Source: Enterobacter mori LMG 25706 (GTDB taxonomy: Bacteria; Pseudomonadota; Gammaproteobacteria; Enterobacterales; Enterobacteriaceae). Taken from it: 61,649 nt of DNA. The notes below the pieces were generated by a model. The model was not told where the DNA came from. It ran no database searches and worked only from the letters and a program-made list of their open reading frames with translations. Each line of letters opens with the position of its first letter. The first letter of the stretch is position 1. The DNA is taken from NCBI RefSeq assembly GCF_000211415.1, contig NZ_GL890773.1, positions 195,017-256,665 on the forward strand, given 5' to 3'. A program made the translations under genes and the position numbers. Below are positions 51,442-61,649 of the stretch, in pieces.

Positions 51442-53310
51442 ATGAGCACTGATAATAAGCAATCGTTACCCGCAATTACGCTTGCGGCGATCGGGGTTGT
51501 CTATGGTGATATCGCCCCCAGCCCGCTATATACGCTTCGTGAATGTTTGTCCGGCCAGTTTGGGTTTGGTGTTGAACGCGATGCCGTTTTTGGCTTCCTG
51601 TCACTCATCTTCTGGCTGCTGATTCTGGTCGTTTCCGTTAAATATCTCTCTTTCGTCATGCGTGCAGATAACGCGGGCGAAGGCGGTATCCTGACGCTGA
51701 TGTCCCTTGCCGGACGCAATACTTCTGCCAGAATGACGTCGGTGCTCGTGATCATCGGCCTGATTGGCGGCAGTTTCTTCTACGGGGAAGTGGTGATAAC
51801 GCCCGCTATTTCGGTGCTCTCGGCGATAGAGGGGCTTGAAATTATCGCGCCACAGCTCGAAACATGGGTGGTTCCGCTGGCCATTATCGTTCTGACGCTG
51901 CTGTTTGTGATCCAAAAGCACGGTACCGGGCTGGTGGGGAAACTGTTTGCGCCGATTATGCTGGCCTGGTTCCTGATCCTGGCTGCGCTTGGATTGCGCA
52001 GCATTATCGCGAACCCGGAAGTGCTGCATGCGCTGAACCCTTACTGGGCGGTACATTTCTTCCTCGAATATAAAGTGGTTTCCTTCGTGGCGCTGGGTGC
52101 CGTCGTGCTCTCCATTACCGGTGTGGAAGCGCTGTCTGCTGACATGGGGCACTTCGGGAAACTGCCTATCCGCGTGGCATGGTTTATTGTGGTGCTGCCG
52201 TCGCTGGTGCTGAACTACTTCGGCCAGGGCGCACTGCTGCTTACAAACCCAGAGGCGATTAAGAACCCGTTCTTCCTGCTGGCGCCGGACTGGGCGCTGG
52301 TGCCGATGCTGATCCTGGCGACGCTGGCGACCGTCATTGCCTCTCAGGCGGTGATTTCTGGCGTGTTTTCTCTGACGCGCCAGGCCGTGCGCCTGGGTTA
52401 TCTCTCACCGATGCGCATCATCCATACCTCGGAGATGGAGTCCGGCCAGATCTACATTCCTTTCATTAACTGGCTGCTCTATTTTGCGGTGGTGATCGTC
52501 ATCGTTAGCTTCGAGCACTCCAGTAACCTGGCGGCGGCGTACGGTATTGCCGTGACCGGTACGATGGTGCTGACCTCGATTCTCTCCACCACGGTGGCGT
52601 ACCGTAACTGGCACTGGAATAAACTCCTCGTGGCGATGATTCTTGTGGGCTTCCTGTGCATCGACGTGCCGCTGTTCTCTGCGAACCTCGACAAGATAGT
52701 GTCCGGTGGCTGGCTGCCGCTGACGCTGGGTCTGGTGATGTTCATTGTCATGACCACCTGGAAAAGCGAGCGTTTCCGCCTGCTGCGCCGCATGCACGAG
52801 CACGGGAATTCTCTGGAGGCGATGATCGCTTCTCTGGAGAAATCCCCGCCGGTGCGCGTGCCGGGTACCGCGGTATATATGTCTCGAGCATTGAACGTGA
52901 TTCCGTTCGCGCTGATGCATAACCTCAAGCACAACAAAGTGCTGCACGAGCGGGTGATCCTGCTGACGCTGCGCACCGAGGATGCGCCGTATGTCCACAA
53001 CGTGCGCCGCGTGCAGATTGAGCAGCTGTCGCCAACCTTCTGGCGCGTGGTGGCAAGCTACGGCTGGCGCGAAACGCCAAACGTGGAAGAGGTGTTCCAC
53101 CGCTGCGGTCTGGAAGGGCTGAGCTGCCGGATGATGGAGACGTCGTTCTTTATGTCGCACGAGTCGCTAATCATCGGCAAGCGCCCGTGGTATCTGCGCC
53201 TGCGTGGCAAGCTGTACCTCATCCTGCAGCGTAACGCCCTGCGCGCGCCTGACCAGTTTGAGATCCCGCCTAACCGCGTGATTGAACTGGGAACGCAGGT
53301 CGAGATCTAA
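51442..53310 (+). CDS. kup: Low-affinity potassium transporter Kup
   Basis: KUP/HAK K+:H+ symporter, 622 aa as in E. coli; ~12 membrane helices then a C-terminal cytoplasmic domain ending [11 protein letters not shown]. Two usually near-invariant motifs are altered: helix 1 reads [14 protein letters not shown] where the family has GDIGTSPLY, and [12 protein letters not shown] where it has EALYADMGHFG. The key Asp (GD) and the rest look normal. Could be real variation or base-call error. Leader 51256-51441 carries no gene. Confidence 0.95.
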   Translation: MSTDNKQSLPAITLAAIGVVYGDIAPSPLYTLRECLSGQFGFGVERDAVFGFLSLIFWLLILVVSVKYLSFVMRADNAGEGGILTLMSLAGRNTSARMTSVLVIIGLIGGSFFYGEVVITPAISVLSAIEGLEIIAPQLETWVVPLAIIVLTLLFVIQKHGTGLVGKLFAPIMLAWFLILAALGLRSIIANPEVLHALNPYWAVHFFLEYKVVSFVALGAVVLSITGVEALSADMGHFGKLPIRVAWFIVVLPSLVLNYFGQGALLLTNPEAIKNPFFLLAPDWALVPMLILATLATVIASQAVISGVFSLTRQAVRLGYLSPMRIIHTSEMESGQIYIPFINWLLYFAVVIVIVSFEHSSNLAAAYGIAVTGTMVLTSILSTTVAYRNWHWNKLLVAMILVGFLCIDVPLFSANLDKIVSGGWLPLTLGLVMFIVMTTWKSERFRLLRRMHEHGNSLEAMIASLEKSPPVRVPGTAVYMSRALNVIPFALMHNLKHNKVLHERVILLTLRTEDAPYVHNVRRVQIEQLSPTFWRVVASYGWRETPNVEEVFHRCGLEGLSCRMMETSFFMSHESLIIGKRPWYLRLRGKLYLILQRNALRAPDQFEIPPNRVIELGTQVEI

Positions 53311-53324
53311 TCCCTGCTGAAAAT

Positions 53325-53353
53325 GCCGGGTGGCGCTTCGCTTACCCGGCCTA
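53325..53353. repeat. Single REP after kup
   Basis: GCCGGGTGGCGCTTCGCTTACCCGGC-type inverted repeat, 15 nt past the kup stop, not paired with a second unit. Confidence 0.85.
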
Positions 53354-53398
53354 CTCACACTCAATATCCCCGCCTAAATTTGCTTTACATTTCACTTA

Positions 53399-53412
53399 GC
53401 GAAACGTTTCGC
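53399..53412. promoter_or_regulatory. Upstream RbsR operator (O2)
   Basis: GCGAAACGTTTCGC, the LacI/GalR-type palindrome recognised by RbsR, identical to the proximal copy and 79 bp away centre to centre. Confidence 0.8.
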
Positions 53413-53477
53413 CGTCGATCACAAATCTGTTACGTCATGATGGTTTTCTGAACACTCTTGCGTCTACACTATTTTTA

Positions 53478-53491
53478 GCGAAACGTTTCGC
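53478..53491. promoter_or_regulatory. Promoter-proximal RbsR operator (O1)
   Basis: AGCGAAACGTTTCGCT (53477-53492) just upstream of rbsD, 15 nt before its ATG region's SD (GGAGC). The expected repression site of the ribose operon. No full CRP consensus is evident between the operators; only a half-site TCACA at 53419-53423. Confidence 0.88.
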
Positions 53492-53506
53492 TAGTGGAGC
53501 AAGAAA

Positions 53507-53926
53507 ATGAAGAAAGGCACGGTTCTCAACTCAGAAATCTCATCGGTTATTTCCCGTCTTGGGCATACCGATACGCTGGTGGTTTGCGATGCAGGCTTAC
53601 CGGTTCCGCGCAGCACAACCCGTATCGATATGGCGTTAACGCAGGGTGTTCCTTCGTTTATGCAGGTACTGGAAGTCGTGACGGCGGAGATGCAGGTTGA
53701 GGCAGCCATTCTCGCGGCGGAAATCAAACAACATAATCCGCAACTCCACGAAACGTTGCTCGGCCACATTGAGCAACTGCAACAACACCAGGGAAACACC
53801 ATAGAAATTCGTTACACGACGCACGAACAGTTCAAACAACAAACCGCAGACAGTCAGGCGGTGATTCGCAGCGGGGAGTGTTCCCCGTATGCGAATATCA
53901 TTCTCTGTGCTGGCGTCACCTTCTGA
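53507..53926 (+). CDS. rbsD: D-ribose pyranase RbsD
   Basis: Interconverts beta-pyran and furan ribose so RbsK can use it. 139 aa; catalytic His in [18 protein letters not shown] (His20) and the C-terminal [20 protein letters not shown]. First gene of the rbs operon; stop 7 nt before rbsA. Confidence 0.98.
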   Translation: MKKGTVLNSEISSVISRLGHTDTLVVCDAGLPVPRSTTRIDMALTQGVPSFMQVLEVVTAEMQVEAAILAAEIKQHNPQLHETLLGHIEQLQQHQGNTIEIRYTTHEQFKQQTADSQAVIRSGECSPYANIILCAGVTF

Positions 53927-53933
53927 GGCCATC

Positions 53934-55439
53934 ATGGACGCATTACTGCAACTCAAAGGGATCGATAAGTCGTTCCCGGGCGTAAAAGCCCTCTCCGGTG
54001 CGGCGCTGAACGTCTACGCCGGGCGCGTCATGGCGCTGGTGGGCGAGAACGGTGCCGGCAAATCCACCATGATGAAAGTGCTGACAGGTATCTATCAACG
54101 CGATGCCGGTTCACTCGTCTGGCTGGGGAAAGAGACCACCTTCAATGGCCCGAAATCCTCTCAGGAAGCGGGCATCGGTATTATCCATCAGGAACTGAAC
54201 CTGATCCCGCAGCTCACCATTGCGGAGAACATCTTTCTCGGCCGCGAATTTGTTAACCGGTTCGGCAAAATCGACTGGAAAACCATGTATGCCGAAGCGG
54301 ACAAGCTGCTGGCGAAGCTGAACCTGCGCTTTAAGAGCGACCGTCTGGTGGGCGATCTCTCGATTGGCGATCAGCAGATGGTGGAAATCGCGAAGGTACT
54401 GAGCTTTGAGTCGAAGGTCATCATTATGGATGAACCGACCGATGCCCTGACCGATACCGAAACTGAATCCCTGTTCCGCGTGATCCGCGAGCTGAAATCG
54501 CAGGGGCGCGGGATTGTCTATATCTCTCACCGTATGAAAGAGATCTTCGAAATCTGCGATGACGTCACCGTCTTCCGCGACGGGCAGTTTATTGCCGAGC
54601 GCGAAGTGGCGACGCTGACTGAAGATTCGCTTATCGAAATGATGGTGGGACGTAAGCTGGAAGATCAGTATCCACATCTGGATAAAGCGCCGGGTGAGAT
54701 CCGCCTGAAGGTGGATAACCTCTGTGGTCCGGGCGTGAACGACGTGACCTTTACCCTGCGCCAGGGCGAGATCCTGGGCGTGGCGGGCCTGATGGGGGCC
54801 GGACGTACCGAGCTGATGAAAGTGTTGTACGGCGCACTGCCGCGTACCAGCGGTTATGTCACCCTCGACGGTCATGAAGTGGTCACCCGCTCTCCGCAGG
54901 ATGGTCTGGCGAACGGCATCGTCTATATCTCTGAAGACCGCAAACGCGACGGCCTGGTGCTGGGCATGTCGGTAAAAGAGAACATGTCCCTGACCGCGCT
55001 GCGCTATTTCAGCCGTAGCGGCGGTAGCCTGAATCATAAAGATGAGCAGCAGGCGGTGAGCGATTTTATCCGTCTCTTTAACGTTAAAACCCCGTCGATG
55101 GAGCAGGCGATAGGCCTGTTATCCGGCGGGAATCAGCAAAAAGTAGCGATTGCGCGCGGGCTGATGACGCGCCCGAAAGTGTTGATCCTCGACGAGCCAA
55201 CCCGCGGCGTGGACGTGGGCGCGAAGAAAGAGATCTATCAGCTGATTAACCAGTTTAAGGCCGACGGTTTGAGCATCATTCTGGTCTCTTCCGAGATGCC
55301 AGAAGTATTAGGCATGAGCGATCGCATAATCGTCATGCATGAAGGGCATCTCGGCGGTGAATTCACTCGCGAGCAGGCCACCCAGGAAGTTCTGATGGCT
55401 GCCGCTGTGGGCAAGCTTAATCGCGTGAATCAGGAGTAA
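53934..55439 (+). CDS. rbsA: Ribose ABC transporter ATPase RbsA
   Basis: 501-aa double-ATPase. First Walker [10 protein letters not shown] and [15 protein letters not shown], second domain with degenerate loop GLMGAGRTE and [15 protein letters not shown], as usual in this family; Walker [11 protein letters not shown] and [11 protein letters not shown]. Start [16 protein letters not shown]; the 15 upstream in-frame codons overlap rbsD and are not used. Confidence 0.98.
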   Translation: MDALLQLKGIDKSFPGVKALSGAALNVYAGRVMALVGENGAGKSTMMKVLTGIYQRDAGSLVWLGKETTFNGPKSSQEAGIGIIHQELNLIPQLTIAENIFLGREFVNRFGKIDWKTMYAEADKLLAKLNLRFKSDRLVGDLSIGDQQMVEIAKVLSFESKVIIMDEPTDALTDTETESLFRVIRELKSQGRGIVYISHRMKEIFEICDDVTVFRDGQFIAEREVATLTEDSLIEMMVGRKLEDQYPHLDKAPGEIRLKVDNLCGPGVNDVTFTLRQGEILGVAGLMGAGRTELMKVLYGALPRTSGYVTLDGHEVVTRSPQDGLANGIVYISEDRKRDGLVLGMSVKENMSLTALRYFSRSGGSLNHKDEQQAVSDFIRLFNVKTPSMEQAIGLLSGGNQQKVAIARGLMTRPKVLILDEPTRGVDVGAKKEIYQLINQFKADGLSIILVSSEMPEVLGMSDRIIVMHEGHLGGEFTREQATQEVLMAAAVGKLNRVNQE

Positions 55440-55443
55440 GAAG

Positions 55444-56409
55444 ATGACTACCCAGGCTGTTTCTGGTCGCCGCTATTTCACAAAGGCATGGCTGATGGAA
55501 CAAAAATCGCTGATTGCCCTGCTGGTGCTGATCGCGATTGTGTCGACCATGAGCCCGAATTTCTTCACCGTTAATAACCTGTTCAATATTCTGCAGCAGA
55601 CGTCGGTGAACGCCATTATGGCGGTCGGCATGACGCTGGTGATTTTGACCTCGGGTATCGATCTGTCCGTCGGTTCCCTGCTGGCGCTCACCGGTGCGAT
55701 CGCCGCTTCAATTGTAGGAATTGAGGTCAACGCGCTGGTGGCCGTGGCCGCTGCCCTGGCGGCAGGCGCGGCGATTGGTGCCGTAACCGGCGTGATTGTG
55801 GCAAAAGGCCGCGTTCAGGCGTTCATCGCCACGCTGGTGATGATGCTGCTGCTGCGCGGTGTGACCATGGTGTACACCAACGGCAGCCCGGTGAATACCG
55901 GCTTTACCGATAACGCCGATCTGTTTGGCTGGTTCGGTATCGGTCGTCCGCTGGGTGTTCCTACCCCGGTCTGGATCATGGCTATCGTCTTCCTGGCGGC
56001 GTGGTACATGCTGCATCACACCCGTCTGGGCCGTTATATCTATGCGCTGGGCGGTAACGAAGCGGCAACGCGTCTGTCCGGTATCAGCGTGAATAAAGTC
56101 AAAATTATCGTTTACTCCCTGTGCGGTCTGCTGGCGTCACTGGCGGGCATCATCGAAGTGGCGCGCCTTTCTTCTGCGCAGCCGACGGCGGGTACGGGGT
56201 ATGAGCTGGATGCCATTGCGGCAGTGGTTCTGGGCGGTACGAGTCTTGCGGGCGGTAAAGGTCGCATTGTTGGGACATTGATCGGCGCACTGATTCTTGG
56301 TTTCCTGAATAATGGTTTGAATTTGTTAGGTGTTTCCTCCTATTACCAGATGATCGTTAAGGCAGTGGTGATTTTGCTGGCGGTACTGGTAGACAACAAA
56401 AAACAGTAA
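55444..56409 (+). CDS. rbsC: Ribose ABC transporter permease RbsC
   Basis: 321-aa inner-membrane permease of the AraH/RbsC family. Helices such as SLIALLVLIAIVSTMSPNFF; conserved GIDLSVGSLLAL and GYELDAIAAVVLGGTSLAGG. 4 nt after rbsA. Confidence 0.98.
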   Translation: MTTQAVSGRRYFTKAWLMEQKSLIALLVLIAIVSTMSPNFFTVNNLFNILQQTSVNAIMAVGMTLVILTSGIDLSVGSLLALTGAIAASIVGIEVNALVAVAAALAAGAAIGAVTGVIVAKGRVQAFIATLVMMLLLRGVTMVYTNGSPVNTGFTDNADLFGWFGIGRPLGVPTPVWIMAIVFLAAWYMLHHTRLGRYIYALGGNEAATRLSGISVNKVKIIVYSLCGLLASLAGIIEVARLSSAQPTAGTGYELDAIAAVVLGGTSLAGGKGRIVGTLIGALILGFLNNGLNLLGVSSYYQMIVKAVVILLAVLVDNKKQ

Positions 56410-56436
56410 CTGACGACACTACAGGACATCTTAGAT

Positions 56437-57327
56437 ATGAACATGAAAAAACTGGCTACCCTGGTTTCTGCTGTCGCGCTGAGCGCAACCGTAAGTGCTA
56501 ACGCCATGGCGAAAGATACCATCGCGCTGGTTGTCTCTACCCTGAACAACCCGTTCTTCGTCTCCCTGAAGGATGGCGCGCAGAAAGAAGCGGACAAACT
56601 GGGCTACAACCTGGTGGTGCTGGATTCACAGAACAACCCGGCGAAAGAGCTGGCGAACGTTCAGGACTTAACCGTCCGTGGCACCAAAATTCTGCTGATC
56701 AACCCAACTGATTCTGATGCCGTAGGTAACGCCGTGAAGATGGCAAACCAGGCGAAAATTCCGGTGATCACTCTGGACCGTCAGGCAACGAAAGGCGAAG
56801 TAGTGAGCCACATTGCGTCTGATAACGTGCTGGGCGGCAAAATCGCCGGTGATTACATCGCGAAGAAAGCAGGCGAAGGCGCGAAAGTTATCGAACTGCA
56901 GGGGATTGCCGGTACTTCCGCAGCCCGTGAGCGTGGTGAAGGCTTCCAGCAGGCTGTGGCGGCACACAAATTCAACGTGCTGGCGAGCCAGCCGGCAGAC
57001 TTCGACCGTACTAAAGGTCTGAACGTTATGCAGAACCTGCTGACTGCGCATCCTGACGTGCAGGCCGTATTCGCGCAAAACGACGAAATGGCGTTGGGCG
57101 CGCTGCGTGCCCTGCAGACCGCAGGTAAATCTGATGTGATGGTTGTCGGATTTGACGGCACGCCGGATGGTGAAAAAGCAGTAAATGATGGCAAACTGGC
57201 TGCGACCATCGCTCAGCTGCCTGAGCAGATTGGCGCGACTGGCGTTGAAACTGCCGACAAAGTGCTGAAGGGCGAAAAAGTTCAGGCCAAATACCCGGTT
57301 GACCTGAAGCTGGTCATCAAGCAGTAA
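56437..57327 (+). CDS. rbsB: Periplasmic ribose-binding protein RbsB
   Basis: 296-aa receptor for transport and Trg chemotaxis. Signal peptide [23 protein letters not shown], mature start [16 protein letters not shown]. Ribose contacts in [14 protein letters not shown] and [13 protein letters not shown]. 27 bp after rbsC; followed by two hairpins. Confidence 0.98.
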   Translation: MNMKKLATLVSAVALSATVSANAMAKDTIALVVSTLNNPFFVSLKDGAQKEADKLGYNLVVLDSQNNPAKELANVQDLTVRGTKILLINPTDSDAVGNAVKMANQAKIPVITLDRQATKGEVVSHIASDNVLGGKIAGDYIAKKAGEGAKVIELQGIAGTSAARERGEGFQQAVAAHKFNVLASQPADFDRTKGLNVMQNLLTAHPDVQAVFAQNDEMALGALRALQTAGKSDVMVVGFDGTPDGEKAVNDGKLAATIAQLPEQIGATGVETADKVLKGEKVQAKYPVDLKLVIKQ

Positions 57328-57335
57328 AAGGCGAA

Positions 57336-57410
57336 TCAGGCAGTCGCTGGCTGCCTGAGGGACACCAATAAAGAAAAGTGTGGCATACGCCACCGGGTAA
57401 CACCGGTGGC
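57336..57410 (+). promoter_or_regulatory. Tandem intercistronic hairpins after rbsB
   Basis: TCAGGCAG-N7-CTGCCTGA (57336-57358) and GCCACCGG-GTAACA-CCGGTGGC (57389-57410), both 8-bp perfect stems without T-runs. Likely 3' stabilisers giving excess rbsB over rbsK mRNA, a role REPs play elsewhere; inferred. Confidence 0.6.
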
Positions 57411-57433
57411 GCTCTCAGATGGACAACCCAACC

Positions 57434-58363
57434 ATGAAAACCGCAGGCAACCTCGTCGTCCTTGGCAGTATCAATGCCGATCACATTCTTAACCTTGAAA
57501 CCTTCCCGACACCGGGTGAAACCGTCACGGGTAACCAGTACCAGGTGGCCTTCGGCGGTAAAGGCGCAAACCAGGCCGTCGCCGCAGGACGCAGCGGGGC
57601 GAATATCGCGTTTATCGCCTGTACCGGCGATGACGATACCGGTGAGCGCGTACGCAAACAGCTGGCGAGCGACAACATTGATGTTTTGCCAGTAAGCGTA
57701 GTCGAAGGGGAATCTACGGGCGTGGCGCTGATTTTCGTCAACGCGGAAGGTGAGAATGTCATCGGTATTCATGCTGGCGCTAACGCTGCGCTGACAACGG
57801 AGCGTGTAGAAGCGCAACGTGCAATCATTAGCGGAGCCGACGCCCTGCTGATGCAGCTGGAGTCACCGGTTGAAAGCGTGTTGGCTGCCGCCAAAATTGC
57901 TCATGAAAATCATACCACTGTCGTACTTAACCCGGCTCCAGCCCGTGTATTATCAGACGAGCTGCTGGCGCTGGTGGACATCATTACGCCGAACGAAACC
58001 GAAGCCGAAAAGCTGACGGGCATCCGCGTAGAAAATGATGGCGATGCCGCGCGAGCCGCGGGTGCACTGCATGATAAAGGCATCGGCACCGTGATTATCA
58101 CCCTTGGTAGCCGCGGGGTGTGGGTAAGTGCCAATGGCGAAGGCCGCCGCGTGCCGGGCTTTAAGGTTAAAGCCATCGATACCATTGCGGCGGGAGATAC
58201 CTTTAACGGTGCGCTGGTGACGGCGCTGCTGGAAGGGAGAGCAATGGATGAGGCCATCCGCTTCGCACATGCCGCCGCCGCGATTGCGGTGACGCGTAAG
58301 GGGGCCCAGCCTTCCGTTCCGTGGCGTAAAGAGATCGATGAATTTTTAAGTCAGCAGGGGTAA
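57434..58363 (+). CDS. rbsK: Ribokinase RbsK
   Basis: PfkB-family ribokinase, 309 aa. GSINADHILNLETFPTPGET, GGKGANQAVAAGRSGANIA and the ATP/catalytic motif DTIAAGDTFNGALV (catalytic Asp) are intact. Start at MKTAGNLVVLGS, matching E. coli length; an ATG five codons upstream is possible. Confidence 0.97.
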   Translation: MKTAGNLVVLGSINADHILNLETFPTPGETVTGNQYQVAFGGKGANQAVAAGRSGANIAFIACTGDDDTGERVRKQLASDNIDVLPVSVVEGESTGVALIFVNAEGENVIGIHAGANAALTTERVEAQRAIISGADALLMQLESPVESVLAAAKIAHENHTTVVLNPAPARVLSDELLALVDIITPNETEAEKLTGIRVENDGDAARAAGALHDKGIGTVIITLGSRGVWVSANGEGRRVPGFKVKAIDTIAAGDTFNGALVTALLEGRAMDEAIRFAHAAAAIAVTRKGAQPSVPWRKEIDEFLSQQG

Positions 58364-58366
58364 CGC

Positions 58367-59359
58367 TTGGCCACAATGAAAGATGTCGCCCGCATGGCGG
58401 GCGTTTCTACCTCGACGGTCTCTCACGTCATCAATAACGATCGCTTCGTCAGCGAGGCGATCCGGGAAAAAGTCGACGCGGCGATAAAAGAACTCAACTA
58501 TGCGCCGTCGGCGCTGGCGCGCAGCCTCAAACTTAACCAGACGCGCACCATCGGTATGCTGATCACCGCCAGTACCAACCCTTTTTATTCTGAACTTGTA
58601 CGCGGCGTGGAGCGCAGCTGCTTCGAGCGTGGCTATAGCCTGGTGCTGTGCAATACCGAAGGCGATGAGCAGCGCATGAACCGCAACCTGGAAACGCTGA
58701 TGCAAAAACGCGTCGACGGGCTACTGCTGCTTTGCACCGAAACGCACCAGCCCTCGAAAGAGATTATCCAGCGTTATCCTTCTATCCCAACGGTGATGAT
58801 GGACTGGGCGCCGTTCGATGGCACCAGCGATCTGATTCAGGATAACTCCCTGCTGGGCGGCGATATGGCGACTCAGCACCTGATTGATAAAGGCCATACT
58901 CGCATTGCCTGTATTACGGGGCCGCTGGATAAAACTCCGGCGCGTTTGCGTCTGGAAGGGTATCTCTCTGCCATGGAACGGGCGGGGCTTGCCATTCCTG
59001 ATGGCTATCGGATCACCGGTGACTTTGAGTTCAACGGCGGTTTCGAGGCGATGCAGAAATTGCTGGCGCAAAACCCGCGCCCGCAGGCGGTGTTTATTGG
59101 TAATGACGCGATGGCGTTTGGTGCCTCCCAGGCGTTGTATCAGGCGGGGCTACGCGTGCCGGACGATATGGCGGTGATTGGCTACGACGATATCGAACTG
59201 GCCAGCTACATGACGCCGCCGCTGACCACGATCCATCAGCCAAAAGATGAACTGGGCGAGCTGGCCATCGATGTGTTGATCCACAGGATGGCGCAGCCCT
59301 CGCTGCAGCAGCAACGTCTGCAGCTTACTCCTGTTCTGATGGAACGCGGTTCGGTTTAG
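58367..59359 (+). CDS. rbsR: Ribose operon repressor RbsR
   Basis: LacI-family repressor of rbs, ribose as inducer. 330 aa, TTG start (TTG GCC ACA ATG AAA) with AGGGG at 8 nt; E. coli length. [25 protein letters not shown] at the N-terminus, hinge helix with ALARSLKLN, then the ribose-binding-protein-like core. 3 nt after rbsK. Its 3' end overlaps the opposing hsrA by 35 bases. Confidence 0.97.
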   Translation: MATMKDVARMAGVSTSTVSHVINNDRFVSEAIREKVDAAIKELNYAPSALARSLKLNQTRTIGMLITASTNPFYSELVRGVERSCFERGYSLVLCNTEGDEQRMNRNLETLMQKRVDGLLLLCTETHQPSKEIIQRYPSIPTVMMDWAPFDGTSDLIQDNSLLGGDMATQHLIDKGHTRIACITGPLDKTPARLRLEGYLSAMERAGLAIPDGYRITGDFEFNGGFEAMQKLLAQNPRPQAVFIGNDAMAFGASQALYQAGLRVPDDMAVIGYDDIELASYMTPPLTTIHQPKDELGELAIDVLIHRMAQPSLQQQRLQLTPVLMERGSV

Positions 59360-60758
59360 CTTTCTCTTTGTGGCGTTCTTTAATCAGGTTTCGGCCGTCT
59401 TTCGGTTTTAACAGCATAAAGACCAGTGCCGACACCACGGTGAGTGCGCCCATGGTAATAAAGGTATAGTGGAACTGCTCAACGGTATTCGCGCTGTCGA
59501 AGCCTTCATAAAACCGCAGCACCGCCGCACTCACGGCAACGCCCAGACTTATCGATAATTGCTGTGTGACGGCCAGCACGCTGTTGCCGCTGCTGGCGTT
59601 CTCGTCAGTCAGGTCGGCGAGGGTGATAGTGTTCATCGACGTGAACTGCGTCGACATCGCCATGCCCAGCACAAACAGCGGCAGGATCAGCATCCAGACC
59701 GGCAACGCGGCGGACTGTAATGAGAACTGCGCAATCATCAGCCCGATAAACACCGTCACCCCAACCAGCGTCTTACGATAGCCAAACCAGCGCAGCACCT
59801 GCGTGACGGTTGATTTTGCCAGGATCGAACCCATCGCCGTGGGGGCCATCATGCAACCAGCAATCAGGGCCGGGTAGCCGAAACCGACCTGCAGCATCAA
59901 TGGCATCAGGAACGGTACGCAACCCGTCCCCAGACGTGATGCAATGTTGCCTGCTATCCCTACGGAAAACGTTCGGGTGTTAAAGAGCCCCAGGGAGATT
60001 AACGGTGTCGGGTGACGGCGCGCGTGACGTATATAAAGAAGGAATAACAGAATACCGCCGAGGATAACGGAGAGTGCCATCCACGTCGCGACGATCTTCT
60101 CGCCAAATAGCTCCATCCCGCTGGAGAACAGCACCAGGCTCAGGCCAAACAGGAAAAAGCCTCCCATGTCGAAGCTGCGTCTTGGCGTGGTGAAGTCCGG
60201 CATATATTTGCGGGCATAAAACAGGCCCGCCACACCAATCGGAATATTAATCAGGAAGATCCAGTGCCAGCTTGCCCAGGTGACAAACACCCCACCGAGT
60301 ACCGGACCCAGTATCGGGCCGACAAGACCTGGCATAGTGACGAAATTCAGCACCGGGAGTAATTCGCTGCGCGGATAGGCTCGCAATAAAGCCAGACGCG
60401 CGACGGGCATCATCATCGCGCCGCCGATCCCCTGAAGCACGCGGAAGATAACCAGCTCCGTGAGGGAGGTTGAGAGCGCGCAGGCCAGAGAGCCGAGCGT
60501 GAAAAGCGTCACGGCCAGCATGAATATCTTACGGGTGCCGAAACGGTCAGCCAGCCACCCGCTCACGGGGATCAGCATCGCGACCGTCAGGGTGTAACTG
60601 ATGATAGCGGACTGCATCGCCAGTGGGGAACGGTTGAGGCTTTGGGCTATCGCGGGAAGTGCGGTGTTAAGGATAGTGGCATCCAGTGCCTGCATAAAAA
60701 ACGCCATGGCTGCAATCCACGGCAATCCGGCCATGCTGCGCGCTTTTTTCTTTGTCAT
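59325..60758 (-). CDS. hsrA: MFS DHA2-type transporter HsrA
   Basis: 477-aa, 14-helix EmrB/QacA-type transporter (E. coli HsrA/YieO 475). Motif [14 protein letters not shown], helix 1 [19 protein letters not shown], motif C-like [10 protein letters not shown]. Followed on the same strand by nothing; preceded by yieP with a 4-base overlap, so the two form an operon. Substrate not known. Confidence 0.95.
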   Translation of the reverse strand: MTKKKARSMAGLPWIAAMAFFMQALDATILNTALPAIAQSLNRSPLAMQSAIISYTLTVAMLIPVSGWLADRFGTRKIFMLAVTLFTLGSLACALSTSLTELVIFRVLQGIGGAMMMPVARLALLRAYPRSELLPVLNFVTMPGLVGPILGPVLGGVFVTWASWHWIFLINIPIGVAGLFYARKYMPDFTTPRRSFDMGGFFLFGLSLVLFSSGMELFGEKIVATWMALSVILGGILLFLLYIRHARRHPTPLISLGLFNTRTFSVGIAGNIASRLGTGCVPFLMPLMLQVGFGYPALIAGCMMAPTAMGSILAKSTVTQVLRWFGYRKTLVGVTVFIGLMIAQFSLQSAALPVWMLILPLFVLGMAMSTQFTSMNTITLADLTDENASSGNSVLAVTQQLSISLGVAVSAAVLRFYEGFDSANTVEQFHYTFITMGALTVVSALVFMLLKPKDGRNLIKERHKEKAKPNRVPSEQE

Positions 60759-61462
60759 TTAGTCACCTGCTGGTGGGTGGGTGCGGCCAGCAATGTCTGA
60801 CACGCGCTCAGGGCCCGCTGCCCGTCGCTCTCCTGAATGGCGTCTACAATTGCCTGGTGCAGCTCCAGCTTCACCACTTCATCCTGGGTAATAGAGGTAA
60901 AGTAAGTGTGGTACACCGAATGGAATAATGAAGCAAAGGAGGTCAGGAATGGATTGGCGCTCATCGTATAAATATGTTCATGCCAGGCCATGTCGACTTC
61001 AACCCAGCGTTCGCGGTTAAAGTGTTTTTTCAGGTAGGCCATCTCTGCCATTAAGGTATTAAGCTGGGCTTTTTGTTCGGCAGTTCCGAGCGTGGCGGCG
61101 AGCAGACACGCCTGAGGTTCGAGGCTGCTGCGCATCACAAGAAAATGATCGACGACCTGATGGAAATTATCTTCAGTCATCCACCAGGAGAGTAGTTCCT
61201 GATCGAGGAAGTTCCAGTTTGCCTGAGGCATCACTCGCGTGCCAATGCGCGGACGCGGAAGCACCATGCCTTTTGCCGTTAACGTTTTCACAGCTTCGCG
61301 AACGGCTGTGCGGCTAACCCCAAACTGTTCTCCCAGTTCAATTTCGCCCGGCAGGATGCTACCCGGGGCATATTTACCCGCTAAAATCAGCTGAGCCAGC
61401 TTCTCTGCCAGTACATATGACAGGTTTTTTTGTGCTGCCAGCTGTTGTGCGCTTAAGGGCAT
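60755..61462 (-). CDS. yieP: GntR/FadR-family regulator YieP
   Basis: 235 aa. Winged HTH with [29 protein letters not shown] and FCD domain ([36 protein letters not shown]). Co-transcribed with hsrA. In E. coli a regulator affecting acid/other efflux; target here inferred to include hsrA. Confidence 0.93.
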   Translation of the reverse strand: MPLSAQQLAAQKNLSYVLAEKLAQLILAGKYAPGSILPGEIELGEQFGVSRTAVREAVKTLTAKGMVLPRPRIGTRVMPQANWNFLDQELLSWWMTEDNFHQVVDHFLVMRSSLEPQACLLAATLGTAEQKAQLNTLMAEMAYLKKHFNRERWVEVDMAWHEHIYTMSANPFLTSFASLFHSVYHTYFTSITQDEVVKLELHQAIVDAIQESDGQRALSACQTLLAAPTHQQVTK

Positions 61463-61589
61463 CGCTTTTATTCCTTAATGATTCATGCTGATAAGTATGC
61501 CACCTCGGGTGTGATTGTGGTTGCAGATACATCAAATAGAACAATTTGTAGCTTGATTTCACCTGCATTGGTGAAAAAAAGCACGGACA

Positions 61590-61649
61590 GAAACTTTTTT
61601 TAAATTTCCTCTTGTCACCTCAGAATAACTCCCTATAATGCGCCTCCAC
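61590..61649 (+). promoter_or_regulatory. rRNA operon P1 promoter with UP element
   Basis: -35 TTGTCA (61612-61617), 16-bp spacer, -10 TATAAT (61634-61639), GC-rich discriminator GCGCCTCCAC, and an A/T UP element AGAAACTTTTTTAAATTTC (61590-61608). This is the classic rrn P1; the rrnC-position operon starts just beyond the window. The gap 61463-61589 is where Fis sites would lie. Confidence 0.93.

Noticed and set aside
53413..53476. Full CRP site in the rbs promoter
   Set aside because: Only a TCACA half-site is seen; the TGTGA half is missing.

Overview
The window is about 61.6 kb of an enterobacterial chromosome around the replication origin. Nearly every product reads as a close match to Escherichia coli K-12 proteins I know, and the order (ibpBA - yidQR - dgo - yidA - gyrB-recF-dnaN-dnaA - rpmH-rnpA-yidD-yidC-mnmE - mdtL-yidZ-yieEF-adeP-yieH - phoU-pst - glmSU - atp - rsmG-mnmG - oriC - mioC-asnCA-viaA-ravA-kup - rbs - hsrA-yieP - rrn promoter) is the E. 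coli order with several E. coli loci absent (tnaCAB, bgl and cbr genes, yidB, yidX). An Enterobacter-like member of the Enterobacteriaceae fits best; genus is inferred, not proven.

Layout. 1-1.0 kb: small heat-shock proteins IbpB/IbpA with a sigma32 promoter and ROSE-type leaders. 1.3-2.9 kb: lipoprotein YidQ and YidR. 2.9-7.6 kb: D-galactonate operon dgoRKADT with a paired DgoR operator. 7.7-10.7 kb: YidA phosphatase, then a divergent MDR oxidoreductase/LysR pair. 10.7-17.3 kb: gyrB-recF-dnaN-dnaA, leftward. 17.3-21.2 kb: rpmH-rnpA-yidD-yidC-mnmE, rightward. 21.3-27.1 kb: efflux pump, LysR, phosphopantetheinyl transferase, quinone reductase, adenine permease, HAD phosphatase. 27.2-35.5 kb: phoU-pstBACS and glmS-glmU. 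35.6-42.5 kb: ATP synthase operon. 43.1-46.6 kb: rsmG, mnmG, oriC, mioC. 46.7-53.3 kb: asnC/asnA, viaA-ravA, kup. 53.5-59.4 kb: ribose operon rbsDACBKR. 59.3-61.5 kb: hsrA-yieP. The last 60 bases are an rRNA operon P1 promoter.

I found no undescribed system, phage, IS element or CRISPR array. What stands out is broken reading frames in otherwise conserved genes: an in-frame amber codon in essential gyrB, a one-base insertion in a C6 run of atpB, a one-base insertion in yieH, many small deletions in dgoA and dgoD, a lost dgoT start, and changed signature motifs in kup. Because gyrB cannot be dispensable, at least part of this is most simply sequence or assembly error. The dense dgo damage could be error or genuine decay, and reads must decide. 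Other points of interest are two identical RbsR operators 79 bp apart, five REP/BIME sites, tandem hairpins between rbsB and rbsK, and a palindrome in the LysR/MDR divergent promoter.
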